A stretch of 64,000 nt of DNA from JASGIT01 sp047601665 (GTDB taxonomy: Bacteria > Pseudomonadota > Gammaproteobacteria > Burkholderiales > Burkholderiaceae_C): the NCBI GenBank assembly GCA_047601665.1, contig JASGIT010000001.1:4092001-4156000 (forward strand). The letters are read 5' to 3'. Each line of letters starts with the position of its first letter. Position 1 is the first letter of the stretch. A program made the translations under genes and the position numbers. Shown one piece after another: positions 1-8,630 of the stretch. The notes under the pieces are model-generated. The model ran no database searches. It was not told where the DNA came from and was given only the letters and a program-made list of their open reading frames with translations.

Positions 1-1110
1 TCCAGCCTCTGGTACGACGTGGGCGCCGAGCCGCTGGTGTTCACCTTGCCCGACACGGGCGACCGCTACCACGTCGTGCCGTTCATGGACATGTTCACCG
101 ACGTGTTCGCCAGCCTGGGCACGCGCACCAACGGCAACGGCGGCGGCGTGTTCGCGCTGGTCGGCCCGCGCTGGCAGGGCACGCTGCCCGAGGGCATGGA
201 GCGCATCCAGAGCCCCACGGATGTGGGCTACGTCGTGGGCCGCATCCAGACCAACGGGCCGGAGGACTACGCCTTCGTGCACCGGCTCCAGGCCGGGCTC
301 ACGGCGGTGCCGTTGTCCGGCTGGGGCAAGGCGGACTACACGCCCGCGCCGGGCCGCTTCGACCCGGCGCTCGACATGTCCCCGCCGCCCTTCCAGGTCG
401 AGAAGCTGCCGCCCGCCGGCTTCTTCGCCACCTTTGCCGAACTCCTCAAGCGCAACCCGCCGCACACCGCCGACGTGGCCCTGGTGCTGCGGATGCGGCG
501 CCTGGGGCTGGTGCCGGGGCAGAGCTTCGACCTGACCCAGGCCGACCCCGCCGTGCAGCGCGCCCTGGAGCGCGCCGCCGTGGACGCCTACCAGCGCCTG
601 CGCGAGCGCCGACCGGGCCGGCAGCGCAACGGCTGGAACGTGCCCACGTCCATGATCGGCACCTACGGCAACGACTACCTCATGCGCGCCGCCGTGGCCT
701 ACGCCGGCCTGGGCGCGCTGCCGCCCGAAGAGGCCAGCTACCCCTTCAGCGCAGCGGACGGCGACGGCCAGCCCTACACCGGCGCGGCGCGCTACGTGCT
801 GCACTTCGACCAGGCCGAACTGCCGCCCGCCGACGCCTTCTGGTCGCTCACCATGTACGGCGCGGACCAGTTCTTCACGCCCAACCCCATCGACCGCTAC
901 GCCATCGGCGACCGCGATGCGCTGGCCTACAACGCCGACGGTTCGCTGGACCTGTACATCCAGCACGCATCGCCCGGCGCGGACAAGGAAAGCAACTGGC
1001 TGCCCGCGCCCGCCGAAGGCCCGTTCACCATGAACCTGCGCCTGTACCTGCCGCGCGCCGAAGCATTGGACGGGCGCTGGGCGCCGCCCCCCGTTCAACG
1101 CAAGAATTGA
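1..1110 (+). CDS. DUF1254/DUF1214 protein, 5' end outside window
   Basis: The reading frame is open from base 1 to the TGA at 1108-1110 (369 codons visible), so the start lies upstream of the window. The visible part matches residues ~75 to the end of the two complete paralogues at 4562 and 5939, so about 75 residues are missing. It contains the end of the N-terminal DUF1254 domain (GDRYHVVPFMDM, GPRWQGTLPEG) and the C-terminal DUF1214 domain (FWSLTMYGADQFF, NPIDRYAIGDRD). The first ~75 bases are almost identical to those at 6165-6240, which implies recent duplication or gene conversion. The biochemical role of DUF1254 proteins is not settled. Its neighbour is the sulfatase at 1302 on the same strand. 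Confidence 0.9.
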   Translation, partial: SSLWYDVGAEPLVFTLPDTGDRYHVVPFMDMFTDVFASLGTRTNGNGGGVFALVGPRWQGTLPEGMERIQSPTDVGYVVGRIQTNGPEDYAFVHRLQAGLTAVPLSGWGKADYTPAPGRFDPALDMSPPPFQVEKLPPAGFFATFAELLKRNPPHTADVALVLRMRRLGLVPGQSFDLTQADPAVQRALERAAVDAYQRLRERRPGRQRNGWNVPTSMIGTYGNDYLMRAAVAYAGLGALPPEEASYPFSAADGDGQPYTGAARYVLHFDQAELPPADAFWSLTMYGADQFFTPNPIDRYAIGDRDALAYNADGSLDLYIQHASPGADKESNWLPAPAEGPFTMNLRLYLPRAEALDGRWAPPPVQRKN

Positions 1111-1140
1111 GAACACCCCCCTATGTCGCTGCGCTCCATC

Positions 1141-1178
1141 CCCCCGCTCTCGCATTGCTGCGCAATGCGGGCAGGGGG
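1141..1178 (+). terminator. Stem-loop between DUF1254 gene and sulfatase gene
   Basis: CGCATTGC (1151-1158) pairs perfectly with GCAATGCG (1162-1169) around a 3-nt loop. The outer runs of C and G can extend the stem. There is no clear U tract, so it may be a transcription stop or a copy of an intergenic repeat. It sits 31 bases after the upstream stop codon. Confidence 0.4.
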
Positions 1179-1301
1179 ACGCAGCCCTCGCTGCGGGGCG
1201 GCCCTTGCTCGGCTGCCCTGGCCTGGGGCGCGCCAGTTTCAAGCGTCGCGGGTAGTGCGCAGCGACATGGCTATGGATAACTGACCCGAAGGAGTTCCCT
1301 C

Positions 1302-3641
1302 ATGGCACACGACAAAAAGCCCCCCATCGGCCACTACAGCACCAGCCCCGGCCAGGGCAGCCACCTGCCCTTCCCGGCGCCGCCCAGCGCCAGCGTGGCC
1401 GGGCGCAAGCTGTCCGAATCGAAGCACGTGCGCCGCAAGGCCGAGCCGCACCTCGCCGCCGACGCGCCCAACGTGCTCATCGTGATGCTGGACGACGCGG
1501 GCTTCGCGCACCCCGACACCTTCGGCGGCGAGATCCACACGCCCACGCTGACCCGGCTGGCGAAAAGCGGCATCACCTACAACGCCTTCCACAACTGCGG
1601 CGTGTGCTCGCCCACGCGCGCCTCGCTGCTCACGGGCCGCAACGCGCACCGCGTGGGCTACGGCCACATCTCCGAATACGCGACCGACTGGGACGGCTAC
1701 GTCGGCATCATCCCCAAGAGCGCCGGCACCTTCGCCGAGGTGCTGAGCGCCTGGGGCTACAACACGGCGGCCTTCGGCAAGTGGCACAACACCCCGGCCA
1801 ACCTGACCACGCAGATGGGCCCGTTCGACCGCTGGCCCACGGGCCACGGCTTCGACCATTTCTACGGCTTCCTGGGCGGCGAAAGCTCGCAGTACGAGCC
1901 GCGCCTGGTGCAGAACACCACCCTGCTCGAACCGCCGCGCGACGAGAACTACCACCTGAGCGAAGACATGGCCGACAAGGCCTGCGCCTGGCTGCGCCGC
2001 CACCGCGCCATCACGCCCGACAAGCCCTTCCTGATGTACTGGGCGCCCGGCGCGGTGCATGGCCCGCACCACGTCTTCAAGCCCTGGGCCGACAAGTACA
2101 AAGGCAAGTTCGACGAGGGCTGGGACGCCTACCGCGAGCGCGCCTTCGCACGCCAGAAGGCAATGGGCTGGATTCCGCAGGACGCCGACCTGACCGAGCG
2201 TGCCGAGTCCATGCCGGGCTGGGACGACATTCCCGAGGCCGAGCGCCCCTTCCAGAGCCGGCTGATGGAGGTGTTCGCGGGCTTCCTGGAGCACACCGAC
2301 GCGCAGATCGGCAAGGTGATCGACGAGCTGGAGCGGCTGGAGCTGCGCGACAACACCATCGTCTTCTTCATCTTCAGCGACAACGGCGGCAGCGCCGAGG
2401 GCCAGAACGGCACCGTGGTCGAGCTGCTGGCGCAGAACCGCATCCCCACCAAGATATCCCAGCACCTGGAGCTGCTCGAAACCCTGGGCGGCCTGGACGC
2501 GCTGGGTGGCCACAAGACCGACAACATGTACCACGCGGGCTGGGCCTGGGCGGGCTCCACGCCGTTCCAGAGCACCAAGCTGATCGCCGCGCACTTCGGC
2601 GGCGTGCGCACGCCGATGGTGGTGTCGTGGCCCAAGGGCATCACGCCCGACGCCACGCCGCGCACCCAGTTCCACCACGTGAACGACATCGCGCCCACGC
2701 TGTACGACATCCTGGGCATCACCCCGCCCGTCGAACTCAACGGCGTGGAGCAGGATTCGCTCGACGGCATCTCGCTGGCCTACACCTTCGCGGACCCGCA
2801 GGCCCCGGACCGCAAGGGCACGCAGTACTTCGAGGTCGCGGGCAGCCGCATGGTGCACCACGAGGGCTGGACGGCGGGCGTGTTCGGCCCGCGCATTCCC
2901 TGGGTTCCGGGCGCCACGCCCGGGCTGGCGGACTGGGACCCGGACAAGGACGTGTGGGAGCTCTACCACGTCGAGCGCGACTACGCCCAGGCGCACGACC
3001 TGGCGCAGGCGCAGCCGGACAAGCTCGCGCAGATGAAGGAGATCTTCGCCGTGCAGGCGGGCATCAACCAGGTCTTCCCGCTGGGGGCGATCTACCAGCT
3101 GACGCTGAACCCGCGCGACCGCCTCGGCCCCACGCAGACCGCTTGGCGCTTCAGCAGCGACATCACGCGCATTCCGGAAAACTGCGCGCCCAACATCAAG
3201 ACGCGCGACCACATCGCCACCGTGGACGCCACGCTGGGCGACGGCGCGAGCGGCGTGCTGTTCGCGCTCGGGGGCTACAACGGCGGCATCACCCTGTACC
3301 TGGACGGCGGCTACCTCGCCTACGAATACAACATGCTCGGCATGTACCGCTACAAGATGCGCTCGCCCGAACGCATCGCGGCGGGCCGCCACGCGCTCGA
3401 AATCGGGTTCACCATGAGCGACAGCCCGGCGCCCCAGCGGCCCGCGCGCGCCGTGCTGCGCGTCGATGGCAAAGAAGTGGCGGCGTGCGACATCGGCATC
3501 ACCGTCACCGCGATCTTCTCGGCCTGCGAGACCTTCGACGTGGGCTGCGACCTGGGCTCGCCCGTGGCGGCGGAATACTTCGACCGCGCGCCGTTCCGCT
3601 TCGACGGGGAAATCCACGAAGTCTGGCTGCGCTACGTCTGA
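1302..3641 (+). CDS. Type I sulfatase (arylsulfatase family, 779 aa)
   Basis: It is predicted to hydrolyse sulfate esters and release sulfate and an alcohol or phenol. The type I signature CSPTRASLLTG (near residue 106) carries the cysteine that is converted to formylglycine. Metal and substrate residues are visible in the N-terminal VLIVMLDDAGF, in AAFGKWH, and in FSDNGG. The ~780-aa length with a C-terminal beta-rich extension fits the large arylsulfatase subgroup. No signal peptide is apparent at the N-terminus, so a cytoplasmic location is likely. The ATG is preceded by AAGGAG. It lies between DUF1254 genes, which suggests a shared catabolic role on a sulfated substrate. The substrate cannot be read from the sequence, and no maturase (FGE or anSME) gene is in the window. 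Confidence 0.93.
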   Translation: MAHDKKPPIGHYSTSPGQGSHLPFPAPPSASVAGRKLSESKHVRRKAEPHLAADAPNVLIVMLDDAGFAHPDTFGGEIHTPTLTRLAKSGITYNAFHNCGVCSPTRASLLTGRNAHRVGYGHISEYATDWDGYVGIIPKSAGTFAEVLSAWGYNTAAFGKWHNTPANLTTQMGPFDRWPTGHGFDHFYGFLGGESSQYEPRLVQNTTLLEPPRDENYHLSEDMADKACAWLRRHRAITPDKPFLMYWAPGAVHGPHHVFKPWADKYKGKFDEGWDAYRERAFARQKAMGWIPQDADLTERAESMPGWDDIPEAERPFQSRLMEVFAGFLEHTDAQIGKVIDELERLELRDNTIVFFIFSDNGGSAEGQNGTVVELLAQNRIPTKISQHLELLETLGGLDALGGHKTDNMYHAGWAWAGSTPFQSTKLIAAHFGGVRTPMVVSWPKGITPDATPRTQFHHVNDIAPTLYDILGITPPVELNGVEQDSLDGISLAYTFADPQAPDRKGTQYFEVAGSRMVHHEGWTAGVFGPRIPWVPGATPGLADWDPDKDVWELYHVERDYAQAHDLAQAQPDKLAQMKEIFAVQAGINQVFPLGAIYQLTLNPRDRLGPTQTAWRFSSDITRIPENCAPNIKTRDHIATVDATLGDGASGVLFALGGYNGGITLYLDGGYLAYEYNMLGMYRYKMRSPERIAAGRHALEIGFTMSDSPAPQRPARAVLRVDGKEVAACDIGITVTAIFSACETFDVGCDLGSPVAAEYFDRAPFRFDGEIHEVWLRYV

Positions 3642-3679
3642 GTTTCAGGCCAAATCAGCCATCAGCCCAGGCGGAACGT

Positions 3680-3706
3680 GCGCTGGCAGCTATGAAAACC
3701 ATAGCT
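3680..3706. repeat. Copy 1 of 17-bp intergenic repeat, with hairpin
   Basis: GCGCTGGCAGCTATGAA occupies 3680-3696. The same 17 bases occur at 8564-8580 and 12811-12827. In this copy AGCTATG (3688-3694) and CATAGCT (3700-3706) form a perfect 7-bp hairpin around AAAAC. It lies in the gap between the convergent sulfatase and Crp/Fnr genes. Confidence 0.75.
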
Positions 3707-3728
3707 CCACCACACCGCCCCGGGCCTC

Positions 3729-4454
3729 TCACTCCTCGCACGCGATGCGCAGCAGCGCGGGCACGTCCAGCAGCACAATCCTGCGGTAGCCGACGCTGTC
3801 CACCATGCCCTCCTGCTTGAGCTGCCCCAGCTCCTGGCTGACGGTCTGCCGCGACACGCCCAGCATGTGGGCCAGTTCCACCTGCGTGATCTGCAGTTCG
3901 GCCTGGGCGGCTTCCAGCGGCAGTTCGCCATAGCCGCTCGCCAGGTTGTACAGCATGGCGGCCACGCGGCAGCGCAGCGAGCCCAGCGCCTGGCCCTGGT
4001 GCGCCTGGGTGCTCAGGGAAAAGCGGCGCAGCGTGAGCCGGGCGATGCTGCGCCACAGCGCTGGCTCCGCATCAAGAATCTGCTCCATCACGGCGGCCGG
4101 AATGTGGACGATCGTGGAGTCCTCCCGCGCATACCCGTCGAACCGGAAAGGCAATTCGTCCATCAGCCGCACCAGCTGCGTGATCTGGCCGGCCCGCAGC
4201 AGGCCCAGCACGAATTTGTCGCCCTGGCTGTTGGTGGACGTGATCTCCACCGAGCCTGATACCACCAGGTAGATGTCCCGGGCCTGCATGTGCCGCCGCG
4301 CGAACTGCGCGTGGCGCGGGTAGTGCTGCGCGCGCGAGGCCTGGGCCAGCTCCCACAGGCGCCTGTCGGGCCATTCCTGGAACACCGGGCACAGGCGCAG
4401 CCACTGCGCGATCTGTTCCGTGGCGTCCTGCGGCGTGGTCAAAGGGTATTCCAT
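3729..4454 (-). CDS. Crp/Fnr-family transcriptional regulator (241 aa)
   Basis: The N-terminal ~150 residues look like a cyclic-nucleotide-binding-type beta barrel (HAQFARRHMQARDIYLVVSG, then a region ending in GQITQLVRLMDE). The C-terminal part is an HTH_Crp domain (LQITQVELAHMLGVSRQTVS). No Fnr-type cysteine cluster is visible, so oxygen sensing through an Fe-S cluster is unlikely. The ligand is unknown. The gene is divergent from the DUF1254 gene at 4562, with a 107-bp shared promoter region holding a palindrome (4474-4489). It is a reasonable candidate for the local regulator of the DUF1254/sulfatase cluster, but this is inference from position. Confidence 0.92.
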   Translation of the reverse strand: MEYPLTTPQDATEQIAQWLRLCPVFQEWPDRRLWELAQASRAQHYPRHAQFARRHMQARDIYLVVSGSVEITSTNSQGDKFVLGLLRAGQITQLVRLMDELPFRFDGYAREDSTIVHIPAAVMEQILDAEPALWRSIARLTLRRFSLSTQAHQGQALGSLRCRVAAMLYNLASGYGELPLEAAQAELQITQVELAHMLGVSRQTVSQELGQLKQEGMVDSVGYRRIVLLDVPALLRIACEE

Positions 4455-4473
4455 GAGGTGGGGTGGGCCAATT

Positions 4474-4489
4474 GGTCGGCTGGCCGACC
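4474..4489. promoter_or_regulatory. Palindrome in the crp/DUF1254 divergent promoter region
   Basis: GGTCGGC, 2-nt spacer, GCCGACC is a perfect 7-bp inverted repeat lying between two divergent starts (4454 minus, 4562 plus). It is a candidate operator, probably for the adjacent Crp/Fnr regulator, although the half-site differs from the classical TGTGA or TTGAT. Confidence 0.4.
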
Positions 4490-4561
4490 GACTCGGCGCA
4501 GCAAGGCCGACATCATAGTTTTCCGCTCCCTACCCCTCTTCCCCCAGGAGATATCCAGCCC

Positions 4562-5905
4562 ATGACCGCACGCCCCCCGCTCACCGAAGCAGAGGCTTAC
4601 GCCCTCGGCGTCGAGGCCTACACCTACGCCTACCCGATGGTGCTGATGGCGATCTCCCACCGCGTGGCGACCAATGTGGCCGCGCCGGACGGCACCCTCC
4701 AGCGCGCGCCGGTGAACCGCTTCGCGCACGCCGTGGCCTACAAGAACGCCACGCACCGCGACATCGTGCGCCCCAATGCCGACACGCTGTATTCGCGCGT
4801 GTGGTTCGACTTGGGGCCCGAGCCGCTGGTGCTCACGCTGCCCGACACGCAGGGGCGCTACCACGTGGTGCCCATCCACGACATGTGGACCGACGTGTTC
4901 GTCTCGCTCGGCACGCGCACCACCGGCAACGGCGGCGGCAGTTTCGCGCTGGTCGGCCCGCGCTGGCAGGGCACGCTGCCCGAGGGCGTGCGCCCCATCG
5001 TCTGCCCGACCGAGCAGGGCTGGATTCTCGGGCGCATCCAGACCAACGGCCCGGACGACTATGGCTTCGTGCACCGGCTCCAGGCGGAAATGACGATCGT
5101 GCCGCTGTCGGCCTGGGGCCGGCAGCCCCACGACCCGCCGCCGTCGCGGGTGGACGCCGCCCTCGACATGGCGCCGCCCGCAGAACAGGTGGCGCGGCTC
5201 AGCCCCGCCGCCTTCTTCGCGCTGTTCGCCGAAACGCTCAAGCACAACCCGCCGCACGCGGCGGACTACGCGGTCCTGCTGCGCATGGAGCGCCTCGGCC
5301 TGGTCGCGGGCCAGGGTTTCGACCTGGCAGCAGCCGACCCCGTGGTGCGGCAAGCCCTGGAGCGCGCCGCGCCCGACGCCTACCAGCGCATCCGCGAGCG
5401 CGTGCGCGGCTTCGGCGCGCCGCGCGACGGCTGGACCAGCTTCTCCACCCCCATCGGCGTCTACGGCAACGACTACCTGCTGCGCGCCTTCATCGCCTAC
5501 GCCGGCCTGGGCGCGCTGCCCAACGAGGAGGCGATCTACCCCATGGCCGCCACCGACGCCGAGGGCCAGCCGCTGACGGGCGCCAGCCGCTACGTGCTGC
5601 ATTTCAACAAGGACCAGCTTCCGCCCGCCGATGCGTTCTGGTCGCTGACGATGTACGGCGCGGACCAGTTCTTCGTGCCCAACCCCATCGACCGCTACGC
5701 CATCGGCGACCGCGACCCGCTGGCCTACAACGCCGACGGCTCGCTGGATCTGACCATCCAGAAGGATTCGCCCGGCAAGGAGCAGGAAGCCAACTGGCTG
5801 CCCGCGCCCGCCGGCCCCTTCAGCATGAACCTGCGCCTGTACCTGCCCCAGGCGCCCGCGCTCGACGGGCGCTGGATGCCGCCGGCCCTGCGGCGCCTGC
5901 CCTGA
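4562..5905 (+). CDS. DUF1254/DUF1214 domain protein (447 aa)
   Basis: This is a full-length paralogue. The DUF1254 N-terminal domain covers roughly residues 40-175 and the DUF1214 domain the last ~115 residues (FWSLTMYGADQFF, NPIDRYAIGDRD). No signal peptide is seen: the protein begins MTARPPLTEAEAYALGVEAY. The start at 4562 was chosen because AGGAGA lies just upstream and the paralogues begin at the same point. It is followed after 33 bases by the next paralogue (5939), and the two are probably co-transcribed. Members of this family are found in many proteobacteria and their reaction is not established. Their association with sulfatase and transporter genes here suggests they modify or bind the same substrate. 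Confidence 0.92.
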   Translation: MTARPPLTEAEAYALGVEAYTYAYPMVLMAISHRVATNVAAPDGTLQRAPVNRFAHAVAYKNATHRDIVRPNADTLYSRVWFDLGPEPLVLTLPDTQGRYHVVPIHDMWTDVFVSLGTRTTGNGGGSFALVGPRWQGTLPEGVRPIVCPTEQGWILGRIQTNGPDDYGFVHRLQAEMTIVPLSAWGRQPHDPPPSRVDAALDMAPPAEQVARLSPAAFFALFAETLKHNPPHAADYAVLLRMERLGLVAGQGFDLAAADPVVRQALERAAPDAYQRIRERVRGFGAPRDGWTSFSTPIGVYGNDYLLRAFIAYAGLGALPNEEAIYPMAATDAEGQPLTGASRYVLHFNKDQLPPADAFWSLTMYGADQFFVPNPIDRYAIGDRDPLAYNADGSLDLTIQKDSPGKEQEANWLPAPAGPFSMNLRLYLPQAPALDGRWMPPALRRLP

Positions 5906-5938
5906 ATTTCCCCAACCCCTGCACAGAGAGACAACTCC

Positions 5939-7279
5939 ATGAAAAAACCACTCACCGAACAGGAAGCCTACGCCTTCGGCATCGAGGCCTACACCTACGC
6001 CTACCCCGCCGTGCTGATGGAGATGACGCGCCGCGTGCGCTCCAACTCCGTCGAGCCCAACACCCTCACGCGGCGCACCCCCATGAACCGTTTCGCGCAC
6101 GCCGAGGCCTATGCCGGCGTGGACGCGCGCGACGTGGTGCGCCCCAATGCCGACACGCTGTACTCCAGCCTCTGGTACGACGTGGGCGCCGAGCCGCTGG
6201 TGTTCACCCTACCCGACACGGGCGACCGCTACCACGTGATTCCGTTCATGGACATGTGGACCGACGTGTTCGCCACGCTCGGCACGCGCACCACCGGCAA
6301 CGGCGGCGGCGTGTTCGCGCTGGTCGGCCCGCGCTGGCAGGGCACGCTGCCCGAGGGCGTGCGCGCCATCGTCAGCCCGACCGACGTGGGCTACGTCATC
6401 GGGCGCATCCAGGCCAACGGCCCCGGCGACTACGCCAACGTGCACAAGATCCAGGCCGGCCTGAAGGCCGTGCCGCTGTCGGGCTGGGGCAAGCCCGACT
6501 ACGTGCCCGCCCCTGGCCGCGTGGACCCGGCGATCGACATGGTCACGCCCGCGCCGGAGCAGACGGCAGAGCTGGACGCCGCCGCCTTCTTCGCCACCTT
6601 CGCCGAGGTGCTGAAGAAGAACCCGCCCAACGCCACCGACTACGCGGTGGTGCTGCGCATGGAACGCCTGGGCCTCGTGGCGGGCCAGAGCTTCGATCTG
6701 GCCCAGGCCGACCCGGTGGTGCAGCGCGCCCTGGAGCGCGCCGTGCCGGACGCCTACCAGCGCATCCAGAACCGCGTGCGCGGCTTCGGCGCGCTGATCG
6801 ACGGCTGGCTCAGCACGGCCACCACCATCGGCACCTACGGCAACAACTACCTGCTGCGCGCCTACATCGCCTATGCCGGCCTGGGCGCGCTGCCCACCGA
6901 GGAGGCGCTCTATCCGATGTCGCCCGTCGATGGCGAAGGCAAGCCCTACACCGGCGCCAACCGCTACGTGATGCATTTCGACAAGGACCGCATTCCGCCC
7001 GCCGATGCGTTCTGGTCGCTGACCATGTACGGCGCGGACCAGTTCTTCGTGGACAACCCGATCAACCGCTACGCCATCGGCGACCGCGACGCGCTGGCGT
7101 TCAACGCCGACGGCTCGCTCGACCTCTACATCCAGCACGAGTCGCCCGGCAAGGACAAGGAGTCCAACTGGCTGCCCGCGCCCGCCGGCCCCTTCAGCGT
7201 GAACCTGCGCCTGTACATGCCCCGGGCATCGGCGCTGGAGGGCAGCTGGACGGCCCCGCCGATCCGGCGCCAGCCCTGA
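5939..7279 (+). CDS. DUF1254/DUF1214 domain protein (446 aa)
   Basis: It is the third paralogue in the window and the closest to the truncated copy at base 1: their nucleotide sequences are nearly identical over the first ~75 shared bases. The domain order is the same as in the 4562 gene, and the start is conserved (MKKPLTEQEAYAFGIEAY). It has no visible signal peptide. The gene ends 34 bases before a long inverted repeat (7314-7404) that separates it from the solute-binding protein gene. The function is unknown beyond family membership. Confidence 0.92.
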   Translation: MKKPLTEQEAYAFGIEAYTYAYPAVLMEMTRRVRSNSVEPNTLTRRTPMNRFAHAEAYAGVDARDVVRPNADTLYSSLWYDVGAEPLVFTLPDTGDRYHVIPFMDMWTDVFATLGTRTTGNGGGVFALVGPRWQGTLPEGVRAIVSPTDVGYVIGRIQANGPGDYANVHKIQAGLKAVPLSGWGKPDYVPAPGRVDPAIDMVTPAPEQTAELDAAAFFATFAEVLKKNPPNATDYAVVLRMERLGLVAGQSFDLAQADPVVQRALERAVPDAYQRIQNRVRGFGALIDGWLSTATTIGTYGNNYLLRAYIAYAGLGALPTEEALYPMSPVDGEGKPYTGANRYVMHFDKDRIPPADAFWSLTMYGADQFFVDNPINRYAIGDRDALAFNADGSLDLYIQHESPGKDKESNWLPAPAGPFSVNLRLYMPRASALEGSWTAPPIRRQP

Positions 7280-7313
7280 GAAGCTGTGAACGAACCCGCC
7301 ATGCCCGCTCATT

Positions 7314-7404
7314 CCGCCAAAACACGCCCCCTCTGCGTTGCAAATGCTCGCCATAGCCCGAGCTATGGCTGCGCTTTGCGCCTTGATGGGCCGCGTTTTG
7401 GCGG
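7314..7404. repeat. Long imperfect inverted repeat
   Basis: The left arm CCGCCAAAACACGCCCC (from 7314) and the right arm GGGCCGCGTTTTGGCGG (7388-7404) are inverted copies with few mismatches. The centre has CCATAGC-CCGA-GCTATGG (7351-7368). The whole 91 bases can fold into one long hairpin upstream of the Bug-type binding protein gene. It may be an intergenic repeat family or a transcriptional or mRNA-stability element. Confidence 0.6.
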
Positions 7405-7508
7405 CCTGCTCGGCCACGCCGGATTTATTCACACCTTCTGAGTTCCCCCCCGCCGGACCCCACGTGCAGTGGGGCCGGCTTCTTCCACCGTTGAACAGGA
7501 GACAACGC

Positions 7509-8492
7509 ATGAACAAAAGACGGCGGCACTATGCCCTCGCCGCACTGGCCGGCCTGGCCCTCGCCCACACGGCCTGGGCCCAAGACACGGCCAGCTACCC
7601 GAACAAGCCCGTGACGCTGGTGGTGCCCACCACGCCCGGGGGCGGCACCGACATCGCCGCGCGCCTGTTCGCCGACGAACTGGGCAAGGCGATGAAGCAG
7701 AGCTTCGTCGTCGACAACCGCGCGGGCGCCAGCGCCATCATCGGCACGGACTTCGTGGCCAAGAGCCCGCCCGACGGCTACCGGCTGCTGTTCGGCTTCT
7801 CCGCGCCCATCGTGATGAACCCCGCGCTGTTCAAGAAGCTGCCCTACGACCCGATGAAGGACCTCGTGCCCGTCGCGCAGATCGGCCAGGGCGGCCTCGT
7901 GCTGCTGGCGCGCAAGGACTTGCCGGCCAACACGCTCAAGGAATTCATCGCCTACGCCAAGGCCCACTCCGGCCAGCTCAACTACTGCTCGTGGGGCGCC
8001 GGCTCGGGCGGCCAGTTGACCATGGAGAGCCTGAAGAAGCAGGCCGGCATCACCATGACGCACGTGCCGTACAAGGGCGCCAGCCCCTGCGCGCAGGACG
8101 TGACCGGCGGGCAGATCGACGCCGCCTTCATCGACGCCCTGGCCGCCCAGAAGGCCCTGCTGACGGGCCGCGTCAAGGCGCTGGCCTATTCCGGCGGCGA
8201 GCGCATTCCCTACATGCCCGATGTGCCGACGCTGACCGAGCTGGGCTACCCGTTCAAGAACTATTCCTGGTTCGGCGTCTTCGCCCCGGCCAAGACGCCG
8301 CCGGCCATCGTCAAGCGCCTGAACGATGAAATCAACCGGGCGCAGAAAGACCCCGCCGTGGTCAAGCGCCTCGAAGCGCTGGGCTTCACGGACTTGCCCA
8401 AGAAAACGCCCGAGCAGTTCAACGCCACCATCCAGCAGGACCTGCGGGACTGGACCGCGCTGATCAAGTCGGTGGGCGTCACGCTGGACTGA
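7509..8492 (+). CDS. Bug/TctC-family periplasmic solute-binding protein (327 aa)
   Basis: It is the binding protein of the tripartite tricarboxylate transporter class and would bind a small carboxylate in the periplasm. A signal peptide (about residues 1-23, MNKRRRHYALAALAGLALAH then TAWA-Q) is followed by the typical start SYPNKPVTLVVPTTPGG. Other family markers are IVDNRAG-like VVDNRAGASAIIGTD and the MTHVPYKG motif. The ATG at 7509 has AGGAGA upstream. No TctA or TctB membrane genes are present, so it is an orphan Bug protein, as is common in Burkholderiales. It may deliver its ligand to a transporter elsewhere or act as a sensor. It lies within the DUF1254 cluster and probably serves the same substrate. 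Confidence 0.9.
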   Translation: MNKRRRHYALAALAGLALAHTAWAQDTASYPNKPVTLVVPTTPGGGTDIAARLFADELGKAMKQSFVVDNRAGASAIIGTDFVAKSPPDGYRLLFGFSAPIVMNPALFKKLPYDPMKDLVPVAQIGQGGLVLLARKDLPANTLKEFIAYAKAHSGQLNYCSWGAGSGGQLTMESLKKQAGITMTHVPYKGASPCAQDVTGGQIDAAFIDALAAQKALLTGRVKALAYSGGERIPYMPDVPTLTELGYPFKNYSWFGVFAPAKTPPAIVKRLNDEINRAQKDPAVVKRLEALGFTDLPKKTPEQFNATIQQDLRDWTALIKSVGVTLD

Positions 8493-8563
8493 GCGCGGGG
8501 CCGCACCCCGCGCCGGTGCGCCGGCCATTCAAGCCCCATCGGGCTACAGCGCTTTCTGGATGA

Positions 8564-8580
8564 GCGCTGGCAGCTATGAA
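8564..8580. repeat. Copy 2 of 17-bp intergenic repeat
   Basis: GCGCTGGCAGCTATGAA is identical to the copies at 3680 and 12811. It lies between the Bug gene stop (8492) and the MFS gene start (8631). The perfect hairpin of copy 1 is not retained. Confidence 0.7.
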
Positions 8581-8630
8581 TAAAAGAGCATCAGCAGCTT
8601 CGTAAAAACCATCACAACAGGAGACCCTCC

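Noticed and set aside
1239..3617. Long minus-strand open frame (792 codons) opposite the sulfatase gene
   Set aside because: It is a shadow of a GC-rich gene: composition is dominated by Arg, Val, His and Gly, with no motif. The opposite strand has a full sulfatase with all catalytic motifs.
4801..7356. 851-codon plus-strand frame across two DUF1254 genes
   Set aside because: It is out of frame with both paralogues, crosses their junction and shows an Arg/Ala/Pro-rich shadow composition.
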